Source: Thuidium tamariscinum (lineage: Eukaryota > Streptophyta > Bryopsida > Hypnales > Thuidiaceae). From it: a stretch of 64,000 bases of DNA. Every line of letters starts with the position of its first letter. Positions within the stretch are counted from its first letter, which is position 1. The notes beneath the pieces were generated by a model. It had not been told where the DNA came from and did no database searches. It saw nothing but the letters and a program-made list of their open reading frames with translations. Made by a program: the position numbers and the translations under genes. Shown here piece after piece: positions 46,778 to 59,800 of this stretch. The stretch covers positions 3,906,001 through 3,970,000 of the forward strand of contig OX344750.2 of assembly GCA_947034885.2 (NCBI GenBank). The letters run 5' to 3'.

Positions 46778-47510
46778 GGGCTATTGCAAGAAACACATGT
46801 ACTATTTTGTGTCACACGTTGCATGCTGATCAGTTTTTTGGCTATAACTTTTGTGTTTTAGCTCCAAATGACTCAAGATTTATAGGGAAGGTACTCATAA
46901 CTATTATACACATTCCTTGATTTTTTCATAATTTTCAAAAATAGTTTACTATCCAAAAATAGCCCCCGATTGGATGTCACACTTAGTAGTTTAGGGGTTT
47001 TTAGTACCTGAGCTATACCTTTTTTTAATGATTTTGAGATGAAATTTGGATGAGATGGTCTTCTAGTAGATTTCTAGCTCTCCAAGAAAGGATTTAAAAA
47101 AAAAGTTAATTTTGTGAGGTGTGGAGGTCTACAAAGTGAGCTCCCTTCTGCTTGTATTTTGAAACATATAAAATATTATTTTGGTGAGTTTTTTTGTGAA
47201 TGACCATCTCTATAAAATTGTTGGAAATGGTTACTTTTTATTTTTTGAAAATACTTATTTTTACTATTTTTCCCTAATTTTTGAATCAAAGTACCTATTT
47301 TCTTGAGATTTGGCACTTTTCAAGTTCTCCTACTTAGAGAATTTTTCTATCAATTTCCTTTGGTGAAAACCTTCATTTTAGAGGTATATATATTATTACT
47401 ATTTTTTTTTAAATTTAAAATTAGTTTTCTAATTTTATAGTACTTCTGAAAAATTCATGAGTACTGTTGGAAAATGCAACAAATAGGACAGGTGTTTCTT
47501 GCAATGACCC
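46778..47510. mobile_element. TIR element family 2, copy b
   Basis: 733 bp, starting GGGCTATTGCAAGAAACAC and ending GGTGTTTCTTGCAATGACCC. It is flanked by ATCT (46774-46777 and 47511-47514). It sits almost directly beside copy a in the same orientation and is about as diverged from it as an independent insertion would be. Confidence 0.85.
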
Positions 47511-50010
47511 ATCTTCTATTATTTATTCAATTCATATTTCTTCATAAAGCATTGGTCGCTTTCTATGCTATTAGGAGCGAGTTTATTTTGTCAAAATATC
47601 AGGAAAGATATTAAAATAACATTTTGAGATGCTTTCATGAAAGTACGGGTGTCACTTTCAACATCCTTAACTTCCAACATAAGCCCTTATTTTATTCCAC
47701 TCACTCAGATATCATATTTCCAATGGCTCTAACAATGGTTTGACAAAATCCATGTGTCTGAGTGAAATGTGAACTGTTTCTCATTCTCTGAATCACCCAT
47801 ATTTCAAACGGAGCTGGAGTGCAGGCACCATTGGTTACAAGGCAAGTGGAGTCCTGTTGTCTTTTGTGTTGCATTAGAGAAAATATGGACTCTCTGGAGG
47901 GCTGCCAAACTTTGACAAGCCAATCTATTATTGCATCTGTACCGCACCTCTACTGAGCTATAGAAAGGACGGAATTGCTGACAGAGATGCCTTTCAGTTT
48001 GTGTGAATATCTTAAGCATCTCTTCTTTTTTAATTCTAGATCTGTCAGGGAGAGATGACAAGTTCCCTCTTTCACAGTCCACCTGGAAGCTGGAAGCTGC
48101 AACTTGAATATTTTTTGCATTACCTTCACGATTAAATGCTCTGACAACAGCAAAACTGACACGAACGTCAATAGGGGAAAAAACTATCAAAGTGAAAATA
48201 AATGTTTTCGATGGGTCTCTCCGGCACCTCTTAGCGGCCCTTCACAGAGTCCATATTTTCTCTAACGACTAGAGCTGCCCTACAAACGCCTTTTGCTGAC
48301 TCCAAATGGTTTCTAATGCAGAACATCAGTATTGCCGATTGTGAGTGGGACACCTTGAAATCAAACATGTGGTTTCAGGCAAGTGAAATATCCGCTTCGG
48401 ATTGATTCTTTGTATGAAAATAGAGTCTGCCCAACAAAGCAGAAGGTTCAAGAAGTCGCAGCGCACATCGGCATTTGAGCAGCGAATCCCTGTCACAAGC
48501 GGGGAGAATTCCCGCAATCAGTGTCGTATTTTCTGGCAAAATTCAGAATGGAATGGGTATCATTCCAATTTCCAAATGCGGTACTGAAGCACCCAGAGAA
48601 CGCATGACTCGATCGAAAGCGATGCTCAATGTGATGGGTTCGCATCTGCTTGCTCCGCATATTCCCAGCTACTGGTCATCAATTGCGGTAACTCTCATTC
48701 AATTTTCGTATCTCCTCGCAAATTCTTCGGGATAGAGATCGAAGATAATCCACCGATCCCTTGTGTAAGTAAATTACACTACGATAAGCTCTCTCATTCT
48801 TAAATTCTTCGTCGAAGTCTGTTTATATAATTCAGTTACTGCGACGCTGTGTTCTTCAAGTCCTTGTTGAATGCTGACAAATTGCTCTGAGGCCGGGTTC
48901 ATGTTCTGCTCTTTTATTTTCGTGTTGCTGCGAGGCTGTCTGGGTAAACGCGTAAATTAGACTATCAATGTAACTCGGAGATGAACCTCTTGCTCACAAG
49001 TAACCTTGTTAAGAAATTGGACCGAACTGGCACTTTGGAAACTGATCTCCCTGCCGTGACAACTGGTGCAAGCTTTTGCAGCTAAAACCTTGCTCCATGT
49101 TCCTCCCTTTCACCGTCTCCTCCAATTCTCTCGTCTACTTATTATTACGAGTTTTAGATATGTTGCAAATTGCTCACAGACTTGGATTGTACATGTATCA
49201 TTCAGTCACAGAATCTACATGATTGCAAAGTAGAGAGAAATTACTCGGGGGGTTTTCGTAACTCTAGCACATTAATTGTCCGGAGTCTGTTCATTAATAG
49301 TCCCACGCCTAAGCTAAAGCCCACGGACCGTAATGTCTAGCGCCTCAGAAATTACATATGCCTTTCAGAGTGTACACTCTATGTGACTTAACAGTTAATT
49401 TAAGACTTATGAATCACTTGTAGTTGTGCTTCGTAATTTTGTTTATCGAAGTTGTACATGAAGATGGAAGCGACCAAGTTCCCAAAAAAGCAAATCAGTT
49501 CACAGACAAAGAGCTAGACTTAGTGTGCTTGTTCGGGATGTTTTGCGTATTCATCTAGTTGATTCAATTCCTCAAGCTGGAAAACCAACCCGGGTAGTCT
49601 GTATTAGCGCCGACCTAGCGATCATCGCCAGGAGAATGGCTGCTACCCAATCCCATCAAACATCCGTGCAATGTATCAAACCTCGCCAAGGCTTGTTGAC
49701 ACATGAATAGAAACAGGATTCCAAATAAGCTTATTCTCAACACACTATGCACTCTGTTAGCCAAAATTTGCTAAAGAGCTGGGCGAAAGACAATTTGAGT
49801 TAAAACCACCGTTTAATCAAACTTTGAGGTGGTGTACGTTGTCTTTAAAATCAATAGTTCTGAATCTGGGAAAGTACTCAGTGCTATCCAAAATTCTCAG
49901 GGTGACACTTTGGATCACTTCCGTGGCAATTCGGGGGAATCCCTGCTTATTTTAATTGGTTCGAAAAAAAATCAGATTCCAGATCTAATTCTGCGCCAGC
50001 AAGCAAGCGC
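47511..50010. other. GC-richer DNA without a recognisable gene
   Basis: Composition is gene-like. A 128-codon minus-strand frame at 47804-48190 and short plus frames near 48402, 49525 and 49829 have no recognisable family. An inverted repeat of 31 bp (28 matching) joins 47874-47904 and 48235-48265 (AGAGAAAATATGGACTCT). It could hold untranslated or decayed gene sequence. Confidence 0.4.
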
Positions 50011-52350
50011 CTAAGTGCGAGAATCCCAGAAGGTAAAGTCTGGGGAGCAGCCAAGTCCACCAGCAGGAGTAATGTGCTCTCCCGACAGAAACGCCGTGGC
50101 GGCCGCTTTGTTGAACGTATTCGACGTGTGGATCCCATCCCAACTCAAAACTGAAGCCTCATCCTTGCACGGCTGCAACGGCAGCGTCATCGTCAGGTTC
50201 ACGAACTTGCCGTCGACTGTTCCCGAATGCCCGCAAGTCACCTTGCTGTTGAAGTTGTAGTCGCCGCCGATGCCGCAGCACGCCTTCAGAGGCGCCGTCA
50301 CGTTGTAGCTCTTGGGGTTCTTCAGAATGTCCTCATAAACTGCGTAATTGTCACCATACAAAATCTTGATGTGAGGGTAAGTGTCCCTGAGCTCCTTCAC
50401 CTTGTGCTTCAGCGCCTTGTTGTGCGCCTTACTGATGGAGTTCAGCTTCTTGATGCAACCATGGGAGTCGTACTCGAGGCCCTTGCCCTTGAAGAGGGTG
50501 AGAAGCGCAGGGATGCAGCCCAGAGGGGGGAGGTTCACCACCAGGATTTGCGTGGCGATGGGCAGGTACAGAGAAGGGGTGTCAGGAGGGATGTACAGGT
50601 ACGGAGTCACAATGCCCTGAAATCGAGGTCAACCAGGATTAAGTTAGGTCAAATCTCGATCGTGCAGTGATGCTGAAAATACACAACCGATTGTTGACTT
50701 TTCAACGCTAACGTGGCTCTGTGCGATGGGCTACCCAACACCATCATAAGTTGTAACTCATAATCTTCTTTCTTTTCAACTTGCTTCCTACACCCTTGCA
50801 CCATGAACCCTTGCATCATGAAGATGAAAGGTGATGGAAAGTGAACGGTTATGTCCGATAACCTTCTCACCGATAACCCTCTCGCTGATACTTAGTATTT
50901 CTTTTATTGGTGCACGGATTCTCAGTTTCAGTTTACCAGTTTTACTGATAAACAAATGCATTAGAAAATTGGAAGCTTGGAATTGAAGTGAGGAGCTGCA
51001 TGCTGCAGAATTGAATGCGGTGAAGGAGGATCCAGCTACTTACGACGATGAGCTCTTCGATGGCTTTCACGACATCGGGAACGATCTTCTTGGTCTGCTT
51101 GATTGTAAGACTCCCCTCGTACAAGCCGAAGAAGTAGTCTTGGTAGCCAGCGTACACCACGAACAGAGACTCGTTGAAAGTGGACAGCTTCGGCAGGCTC
51201 TGCACGAATCCTCCTGCAAGAAACACATTGCATTCATGTAAGACGTTCGCATCAACGACTAGCTAGCTAGGCATAATTAATACAATATTCGGCTCAAGAC
51301 TTTAAATCAAATGAGGAATTAGAAATGCATTTCAAGATGCTATAGATATGACTGTTGTTGTAAGAAGCATGAAAAAGTGCGTGGGCGACAAAGCAAACTT
51401 ACTGGCAGGGGGGTTGAACACGGGGCTCTCGTAAAACCACACACGGATCTTGTAACGGTTAAACCACTGGAGCTGCACATCCAGGGAGAAGGGAGTGTTG
51501 AATCCCGAGTCCTTGCGCCACACTTTCACTGTTCTCGCAGGAGCGCCGTATGCGGCGAAGTTGGTGCCGAAAGTGAAATCTCCTCCTGTCCCACGCAGCA
51601 CTGGGTAGATGGGCCGCCTCCTCACTCCAAAGGCTGCACCGGGATCCAAAAACGTCAATCAGATCACTCGTTACCGAATCAAAATAGCGTCCAAATCCAA
51701 ACAAATTTTACTAGTTAACAGAATCTATTACATCTCCGTCGGACAACTAGCTAGAAATCTAGTAGTTGACCACTGATTCATGTACGATGAATCCGAGCTA
51801 TAGATCGCCGCAACAGCACTAGTGACACCAACATGAACATTCAGTCTAGAACTCTAGATCCAAATCCGAAAGGCTCAAACTTTATTGCTTCAATAGAAAT
51901 TCTAGCAACCGACTGATTCACACTCAATGAACTGCAGCAAGCCCACTCTCTCACTCAATGAACCGCAGCAAGCCACTCACTCTCTCACTCACTCACTCAC
52001 TCACTCACTCTGATCTGCATTCAATGCATGATCACTCAATCTAGACGGACTTTAAACCCGAGTTTAGTTATCAAATGCTTACCAAGGAAGTCAATCAACA
52101 GTTTGCCGTCGGTGAATCGATCGGCGGCGTGCATGGGAAACTCCTGGCCATTGGGATCAAGCTCCGCATGCTCAAACTGGCGAGGAAACGCGGCAATGCC
52201 GTTTCCAGTGTCACTCAGCGAGTCTCCGAAAGCGAAGATCCCCGGGTAAGTGCAGTCCGGCAGAGTAGAATTCTCAGCCACTACGACTTGGAAGAGCGCA
52301 CAAAGCATCAGAACCGCTCCAGCTCCCAGCACCATCCTTGCTGTCGCCAT
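50011..52350 (-). CDS. GDSL esterase/lipase-like secreted protein (four exons)
   Basis: The exons on the minus strand are 52350-52083, 51633-51403, 51213-51044 and 50616-50011. Phases fit and give 424 residues, the usual size for a mature-plus-signal plant GDSL protein. ATG 52350 opens a signal peptide (MVLGAGAVLMLCALFQVVVA). Block I is FAFGDSLSDTG with nucleophile Ser44. The block III region is VVYAGYQDYFFG near residue 190, VNLPPLGCIP lies near 252, and the catalytic pair is SWDGIH (Asp383, His386). Plant GDSL enzymes hydrolyse ester bonds of lipids or cell-wall and cuticle polymers outside the cell. The oxyanion Asn of block III (usual G-x-N-D) is Gln here. Alternative upstream in-frame codons exist, but the signal peptide supports this start. 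Confidence 0.9.
51974..52010. repeat. (CACT)n microsatellite in GDSL intron 1
   Basis: A tetranucleotide run inside the first intron (51634-52082). It is preceded by a ~30-bp direct duplication containing CAATGAACYGCAGCAAGCC. Confidence 0.85.
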
Positions 52351-52554
52351 TTTGCACTGGTGAGGGATGCGCGCACACACCACCTAGCTAGCTCCTTCAG
52401 TTCAGTTACAAATTGCTTTCGATCACACTAGCAGATCCTAACAGTCTGTTGCAAGTGCGAACGAATGCAGCGCTGACTGGCTAGTAAGATCTGATCGGTC
52501 ACCCGATCGACTTCAATTCCAGCTCGATAATGATCTTCCCAAGATCATTTCCCA

Positions 52555-52562
52555 CTTATATA
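52555..52562 (-). promoter_or_regulatory. Putative TATA box of the GDSL gene
   Basis: TATATAAG on the minus strand, about 205 bases upstream of the ATG, implying a leader of roughly 170 bases. Confidence 0.5.
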
Positions 52563-52599
52563 ACGGCCAAACGCGGCGCTTCGGAAAGTGGTGCCTCAG

Positions 52600-53682
52600 G
52601 ACTTCAGTAGCTCCTTCGGAGTTCGACAATGAGAATCATTTACTATTACAGAACATTACCATTTTCCACTTGCAGAAATGGAAAATCGTAATGTATGTAA
52701 TCGTTGACTCTTTGCGTTGAAAATTACACGGTGCCCGATCCAGATCGAAGCTATGTACTGTACGATCGAGTTCAGAAATCTTCGCTGTCATGTTGGGGAG
52801 AAAAGCGGGAAGCCAAGAACCTCGCGGCGCCCTTTGCAGACATTGTTGTCGTCCTGGTCGTGCCATGGCGATCGAGGAGCTTGACTTCCAGTCAAAATTT
52901 TAATATGGGGCAAGGATTTAGTAAACGGCACGTATATTTATTGCCTACAACGTCGACGACGTTGACCTATGAGTCAATGGACCCCGTAATAGTCCTGCGG
53001 GTACGGGCAATGCCATAGCTCGGCAGCGGCAGTTCTGCGGATTACTATTAAATTCTTTTTTGACACTGGAAGCACGGGACCCAACTGCCGGCTTTTACTG
53101 AGAGTGACTCGGATGGATCGAATCCAAGCCAGTTTATCGGATTATTGAAAAAAATATTTGCTGTATAGTGTATACCGACTGCTGTATGATTGCAGTTTGA
53201 ACCAGGAATTACAACTGTTTGGGTTAAGTCTCTGTTCATGAGTAACTTCACTGTCATGCTGGAGTGCAGCAGCCCCACAGTGACTCTCCTGAAATCAGGA
53301 ACAAGCCAGCTTGTCTCAGTTGTCTCTGTCTCAAGAAAAGAAAAGAAAAATGAGGAACAAGCATTTCTGTCCTTCAACTTTTGACAAAAGAGGCGTAGTT
53401 TGAGTCTTGGCGATTGCGCAGAAGAAACCTTGTAAGTTGTAACACACTGCGCCACACAGCCACACAGCAACAGGGAGAGAAACAGCTTCCTTTCAGGCCG
53501 GTTTAAAACTAATACTCCGTAATGGATACAGTAGAGTTGAAAATACAGTGCCCCAGAAAGAGGATAATGTCAGTAGCTCTGTAAGCACGTTGCGAGGCTT
53601 CAATACAGTGAATTATTTAGCTTCTGTACTCCTCTACCCCAAAATAATTCCGTGGTTTGTGGACACTACAGTACTTAATCCA
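52600..53682. other. GC-richer DNA upstream of the GDSL gene
   Basis: I support no gene. A 140-codon minus frame (53048-53470) lacks an ATG at its start and resembles nothing I know. Confidence 0.4.
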
Positions 53683-53686
53683 TTAA

Positions 53687-54426
53687 CCCCTTAGCGACGC
53701 CAGTGCCATTTTGTGGCATTTGGCTGAGTTTGCAGCGTCATAAGAAGACCTTACCAAGTTACCAGTAGTATTTTCATTCACTTTTTTTTAATGATCTTTC
53801 ATGTTGAGTTGTAAAGAGTCTCCAATTGAATTTCTAGTCTAACTAATGTTTGTTTTCATGTAGTTGAGAAGTAATTAGAGAAAATGGATGGCAAAATTTG
53901 CAATCTTAGTGTCTTTTGAGGAATTGAGTAAATCTGAAATGTCTTCTTGAAAATGACACTTTTTGAGTTTGCATCCAACTAATGAAATAAAGGTCTTCTA
54001 TTCTAGTTTCTACTCCAATTGAAATTTTGGAAAAGTTTGTAAAATTGAATATTTTATTGCATTTTGAACTTTGGCTTCATTTTCAATGTACATTGCATCC
54101 TAATTATAGAAGTATACGGAAATTGAGTTTCCAACATGATGTTTGTCACTATCATGTACATACATGGTGAAATTTTCAGATTTTTTGTGATAATTTTCTA
54201 TTTGATATGATTTTTTCTTCACTTTTTTTTCAAATTTTTTTATAAAAATCAATTATTTTAAGAAGAATCTAAATTTTGTGGGATATAAAAGACATGTACT
54301 TTCACCATTGAAATTTTCTTTTTTTAAATTTCATACGTTTTTGCTTCCAAAATGGTAACAAACTAAGTGATGGACAAGGAGGCTTCAAACCAATGGTTAT
54401 AGGTCTATCCTTTATTCCTTTAAGGG
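53687..54426. mobile_element. Possible TTAA-flanked element (piggyBac-like ends)
   Basis: TTAA at 53683-53686 and 54427-54430 flank a 740-bp segment. Its ends read CCCCTTAGCG and, inward from the right, CCCTTAAAGG. TTAA duplications with CCC-TTA ends are piggyBac-like, but the terminal match is short and there is no transposase. Confidence 0.3.
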
Positions 54427-54632
54427 TTAAGGATGAGATCGATGGCTAATTGGTCAAACATTATGTAACATCATGTTTGAGATGAATTTATTAGCCTTCT
54501 AAATTGTGTTCAAATATCAATACTATAGTTTATTATTTAAAACTATAAATTGTATATCACCGATTCACCATGAGAAATTTCATTTGGTTTTATGAAAAAT
54601 TATCCAAATTGAAATTTTTTAAAATAAATAAA

Positions 54633-54950
54633 TGGTGAATTTTGTTAAAATGGCAATATTCGGACATTAGTTTGGTACTTTTGACAGTTTAGAGTCTTTA
54701 GGCCGTGCAGGCTAAAATCTAAAACAATCATAGAGTTTTGAAATCTATGTATGTTGTAGATGTTTGAAATCTACACTTGTCCAAGATATTTCAGATTGTG
54801 CGGTTTGAAATCTAAAACTATCATAGATTTTCAAATCTACATGTGCCCTAGATGTTTGAAATCTAACCCTTCCTAGATGTTAGTTTTCAATTTAGACCAT
54901 GCAGTCTGAAAATGGCATAAGGAATACCGCCATTTTAACAAAATTCACTA
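54633..54950. mobile_element. MITE family 1, copy 4
   Basis: About 318 bp with ends TGGTGAATTTTGTTAAAATGG and the inverse. It has the same two-module interior and diverged flanks. Confidence 0.8.
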
Positions 54951-56636
54951 TATAAGTAAAAATATTTAAAAAAATTCAAATTATTTGAATTTTTTTCTAA
55001 AGTTACAAGTAGTAATGAAGATTAGTGTAAAAATTTCACAATTGTTTATTTTACTTTTACACACTAAAATTTTCAAAACAACCACAACAAAGACTTTAAA
55101 GTGAAAAATGTAAAAATCAACTATCAAATCAAATTTATCCTTTATTTAATAGATGTATAAAACTTTGATATTTTTTATTGGAGGAAAATTGTATTCTCTT
55201 CTAGTCCTAATTTTTTAATGAAAAAAACAAATTATTGTGATTTTAAGAAGTTAAGGGTGAAAATAAAATTATATCAATTATAATCTATATTAGAGTAATT
55301 TGAAATTTTTATCATTAATGAAGGTTTCAATGAAAGTTTAATTTTTTTTAGTTTGAATTGAAATCCATTTTACAAAGCGGAAATTTGAATGAAAAAAACA
55401 ATATATAATTTTCAACATTTTTGGATTTTTTTAACACATAGAGCTTGCAATTGCAATAAATCTTTCAATTTTTGAATTTTTTCAAAATTTCAAGATATAG
55501 TAGAAAGAGGATTTTTCAAGCTTGATTTTTTTAGTTTAATCAAATATTGAAAATGGTTATATTGAAAGTTAATAAGTTATTGTCTTATTGACCAAGGCAC
55601 ATCTATTTTGGGGATGCATAGAGCCGTAGACCTTGAGGAATTAAATTAAGCTCATTTAGAATTGCACTAGAAAAAATAAATATTCATATTAATATTTACT
55701 TCTTACAATTCAATATTGTAATGGTACTCAAACTATAAGCATATAGTACTATTACTACTATATACTATAAACCCGTGGTACAATTTATTTTTGACAAAAT
55801 TTAAGCCTTAATTTAACTAGTATTCTCAAACTATGGAATTATTTTGAAGCAGAAGATAGAACTAGTAATGAAATGAATTTTATTTTTATTTCTTATTTTT
55901 ACTAATAAAATCACATGGAATATATGAGTAACTTGAAATTTTTTGAGTTTTTTAGATGAAGATTTAAAATAATTACCACAAATTTGCAAGGAATAATGTG
56001 TTAGTATATACAAAATTCATATCATGTACAATAATAGTAAAATATGAATAAAAATAAGGGAATTTCACTCCAGACCTATAGATGCATATGATAGAGTATT
56101 AAGTATTCATCATTGAAGTAGATATCAAATTTCCAAAAATTCCTTATCTTTAAACAAATGCATTATTACAATATGAAATTTGGACTTGTAATATGGTATG
56201 TATTTTTCCTAGTAATTTTTTAAAATATCAATTAATATTCAAAGAGAAACTTGGTTGTTTAAGGTAAATCTAGTTGACTTTGGATTCAAGAAATGAAAGT
56301 TTCATGGTGAAAATAGATTAAAGTTGAAGGTTAATCACAAAAATAGGGGACTCATGAATCGGTAGTACAAATGGTTGTTTGGATTGAAACCAAATCAAAT
56401 GCAATCAATCAAAAGTTTAAAAACACTAATCCTAATGATTTTCAATACACTAGTACTCTAGTAATTTAGACAAGAGGTCTTGGGACTATATGTAACTTAC
56501 CACAATCAATTTCCCCTAAGATTAATTATGACTACAATTATTAAGTAATAATATGAAGGATTTATAGAGTTCATGCAAAAAGGTAATTTGATCTTCAAAT
56601 ACACACTGAAAAATAGTTGGTGAAAATGTTAGTTGA
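54951..56636. other. Very AT-rich intergenic DNA
   Basis: No gene or clear structure. Confidence 0.5.
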
Positions 56637-56898
56637 TGGTAAATTATAGTAAAATGATGGTATTTCATTTGCCATTTTTAAAATTTAAGGTCTAAATTGA
56701 AAATTGACATCTAGGAATGGTAAAGAACTATAGATTTCAAACCACTTGATTTGAAACATTTAGGATAGAAATAGTTTCATATTTCCAAGACAAGTATAGA
56801 TTTCAAGAATTTATGAAAAATTTAGGTTTCAAATTGCACAATTTGAACCTTAAAAAGTATCAAAGTAATGGAAACTCACCATTTTGATGAAATTCATC
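56637..56898. mobile_element. MITE family 1, copy 5 (shortened)
   Basis: About 262 bp. The ends are degraded (TGGTAAATTATAGTAAAATG) and part of the interior is missing. It looks like an old copy. Confidence 0.65.
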
Positions 56899-59800
56899 AA
56901 ATTGTTACTCCAACCCAATAAACCAATATTTTTCATAAAATTTTGGGTGCATTATTGCATAGAGCATGCAATGCTTTTAAATTTAATTATTTGTGAAAAA
57001 AAATCACCATTTAATTAAAAAAAATTGGTCACGAAAAAATCTATGTTAACATTGCAAGACCATCTAAAGTCAATGTTCCACCAAATTTGATAAATTTCAA
57101 TCTTTATCTTTGATTTTTTCTAAAATCTCAAAATTGCCCTTTTAATGCACTATGATCCATTGTTGCATTCTAATACTTATTTACTAAAGTCATTTTATAA
57201 GATTCAATGTCGAATTGTATAATATTTGAGCAAGAGATATTTGTACCATATAAATATTATGAAATTACCACAAACATTTTTAAAAAGTTGAATTGATGGA
57301 ATTGAACAAGTCTATTGGATATTCTTGGCACTTTAAAGTCATGATAATAATCTAGAAGGGACATTTTAGAATTTCAAGTTTAACAATGTTATAAGTTTGT
57401 GTATGATAAATTAACTTAATAAATATTCATCTCAACAGAATGTAAAGGTAAATGTGTGATACAAGTATGATGTAATTAGTTGCATTTAGAAATATAATTA
57501 GGAATATTGTGAGATTTTAGAAAAAAATATGGTCAATAAAACAAAATGATATTTGGAAAATAATTAGGAGAGCACTACAAATATTGTATTACCACAAATT
57601 TAAACTCAATAAAAAATTTCCAAAGTTATAAATAAATTAAGATAATAAAAACATATAAAATATAAAATATTATTTTTAATTGATTAAAAATAATAAAAAT
57701 AAATATAAGATTAATTTTTTAAAAAATTTCATATCTTAGACAAAATTATATTCATCAAATAAATGATAGAAAAGTGTTTAGAAATGTTTAGAAATGTTTA
57801 GAAATGTATACCTAAAGACAATTTTCTTTGCACCCATTGCAAAGATATGAAATTATATTTTATAACATTCTTGCTTAGAGATTTAGGTCTTGGCTAACAA
57901 AATACTTCTCCAAAAGTGACCTCCAGTCCTCTACCATTATAATTTGTATATTCAAAAGTTCTAAAAAACTTTAAAAAAAACTAAAATGAAATTTTTTATC
58001 AATGACCTTTAAGTTGAAACTAATTTGATTGATTTTGATTTGAAGTGAACTCTAGAATTTCCTTATCACCATATATAGAGTCCACTATGTGACCATAGGG
58101 GCCTTTGAAGCCATAATTATAATCATGAAATGAAGCTATACAAAACTGATAAAAAGAGTTCAAGAAAAAAATGAAACAACTTGGACAAAATGAAAAAATA
58201 AAATCAAGACTAAAATTATGATGGAATTTTGAATTCACAAGACTAAAATTCATGCCTATTAGCCTATAGTATCATTTCAATTGAAAGAATTTAAGATATT
58301 TTTGAAGGAATTGGTGAGAACCTTGAGGATTCAATTCCTATACAAAATAGAGGTCAAACATATTTAAAATTAAAAAACAATTATGAGATTTGAAAGGTTT
58401 GAGGGAATGAACCAATATGATGCCATCGACACACCTATAGTCTTTGAGTAGAACCTTCAAAGGATAAGTGAAATACCATTTTTCAATCTTCATTTGCAAA
58501 TACCTATGAATATAATGTTTTGTATTTATTTTTTAAGAATGTGATAACATGTCTTCTATTAATTGTATAATTTGAACATTTAAAAAAAATTTAAATAAAT
58601 AAAAAGTAAAAGAACTCATATCAAATGCAATTGACATTCAAAAAATCTAAATATTTATTATTGGTTGTTAATACTTTGATGTAGAATATCATGGTGTAAA
58701 TTTTATTATTGTGTCATTTTAAAACTAGAAACCAACACTCTAAGCTTATAGACCCAAAATTCAAATTGGGATAAAATACAATGATGACTTTTAAATAGAT
58801 TTAGCCAATTTTTGTAGTGACCTTTCGGATTTTTATATTGATGAATAAAAAGATAAATTTATAATCATAGGGGCTATTTGACATCACAACTAAAAATTGT
58901 AGAATGAAGCCAAAATTTTAAAAAAAACATTTGAATTTTGAAGCCATATCAAAATTAAGGGAATTTTGAAGTTACATGACTAAAATTGAAGCCCACAAAG
59001 TGATTGTTTTTTCAATTAAGGGATTCAATATTTCAATTTAGAGAACCAATGTAAAACTTTGAAGTTGAATCTATTTCTTGAAACACTATAAGGCTATAAA
59101 AATGTGGATAGGAATTTGGATTCAAAAAAATATGAGAATTGAAAGTGTTTATATTGCATCCATTGGTTCTAGATCTTATAATTTTCTATATTGACAAATG
59201 TAGTATTCCACACCTCAACATGTACCTCCAAAGTCCAACAATGAATTTATACTATTGCCAAGACTTCCATTCAACTAAAGTTTAGACGCTTTCAACCTTC
59301 AAAGACCAAGCCTCTAATTATTTTTTCAAACTTAGTTTTTCAAGAACCTATTAGTACAATTTTTAATTTTTTAGAGATGTCATTATATGTCTTCTATTAG
59401 AGGTAAAACTTTCACTTTATTTTTAAAAATATTTGAAATTACCGTGAATCTTAAAACAAAAGTGAAACATTTCAAATGCAATTGAATCTCTAGGGTTTGA
59501 GAATCTCTCTATATTTTTATATAATAATATTAAAAAAATTACGGTGCATATTTTTAATTTTTCGATTGGAAAATTAGAAAATTTCAACATTGACAATATC
59601 ATTGACAATATCATTGACAATATTTCAGAAAAAAAAATTTATTTAGTAGAATTATAATTAAATAGACAAAGAATATACATGAAAAATTGATTAATGATTA
59701 TCAATAGAAATCTAATGATTTACACGCTTCAACATCAAATTCTGTTGAAATTTCCATTGTTAAGCCGTTCAACCTCAAGATGGAGTCTTAAAACTTTGTA

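Noticed and set aside
53048-53470. 140-codon minus frame upstream of the GDSL gene
   Set aside because: There is no ATG at its start, no recognisable domain, and no splice partners I could justify.
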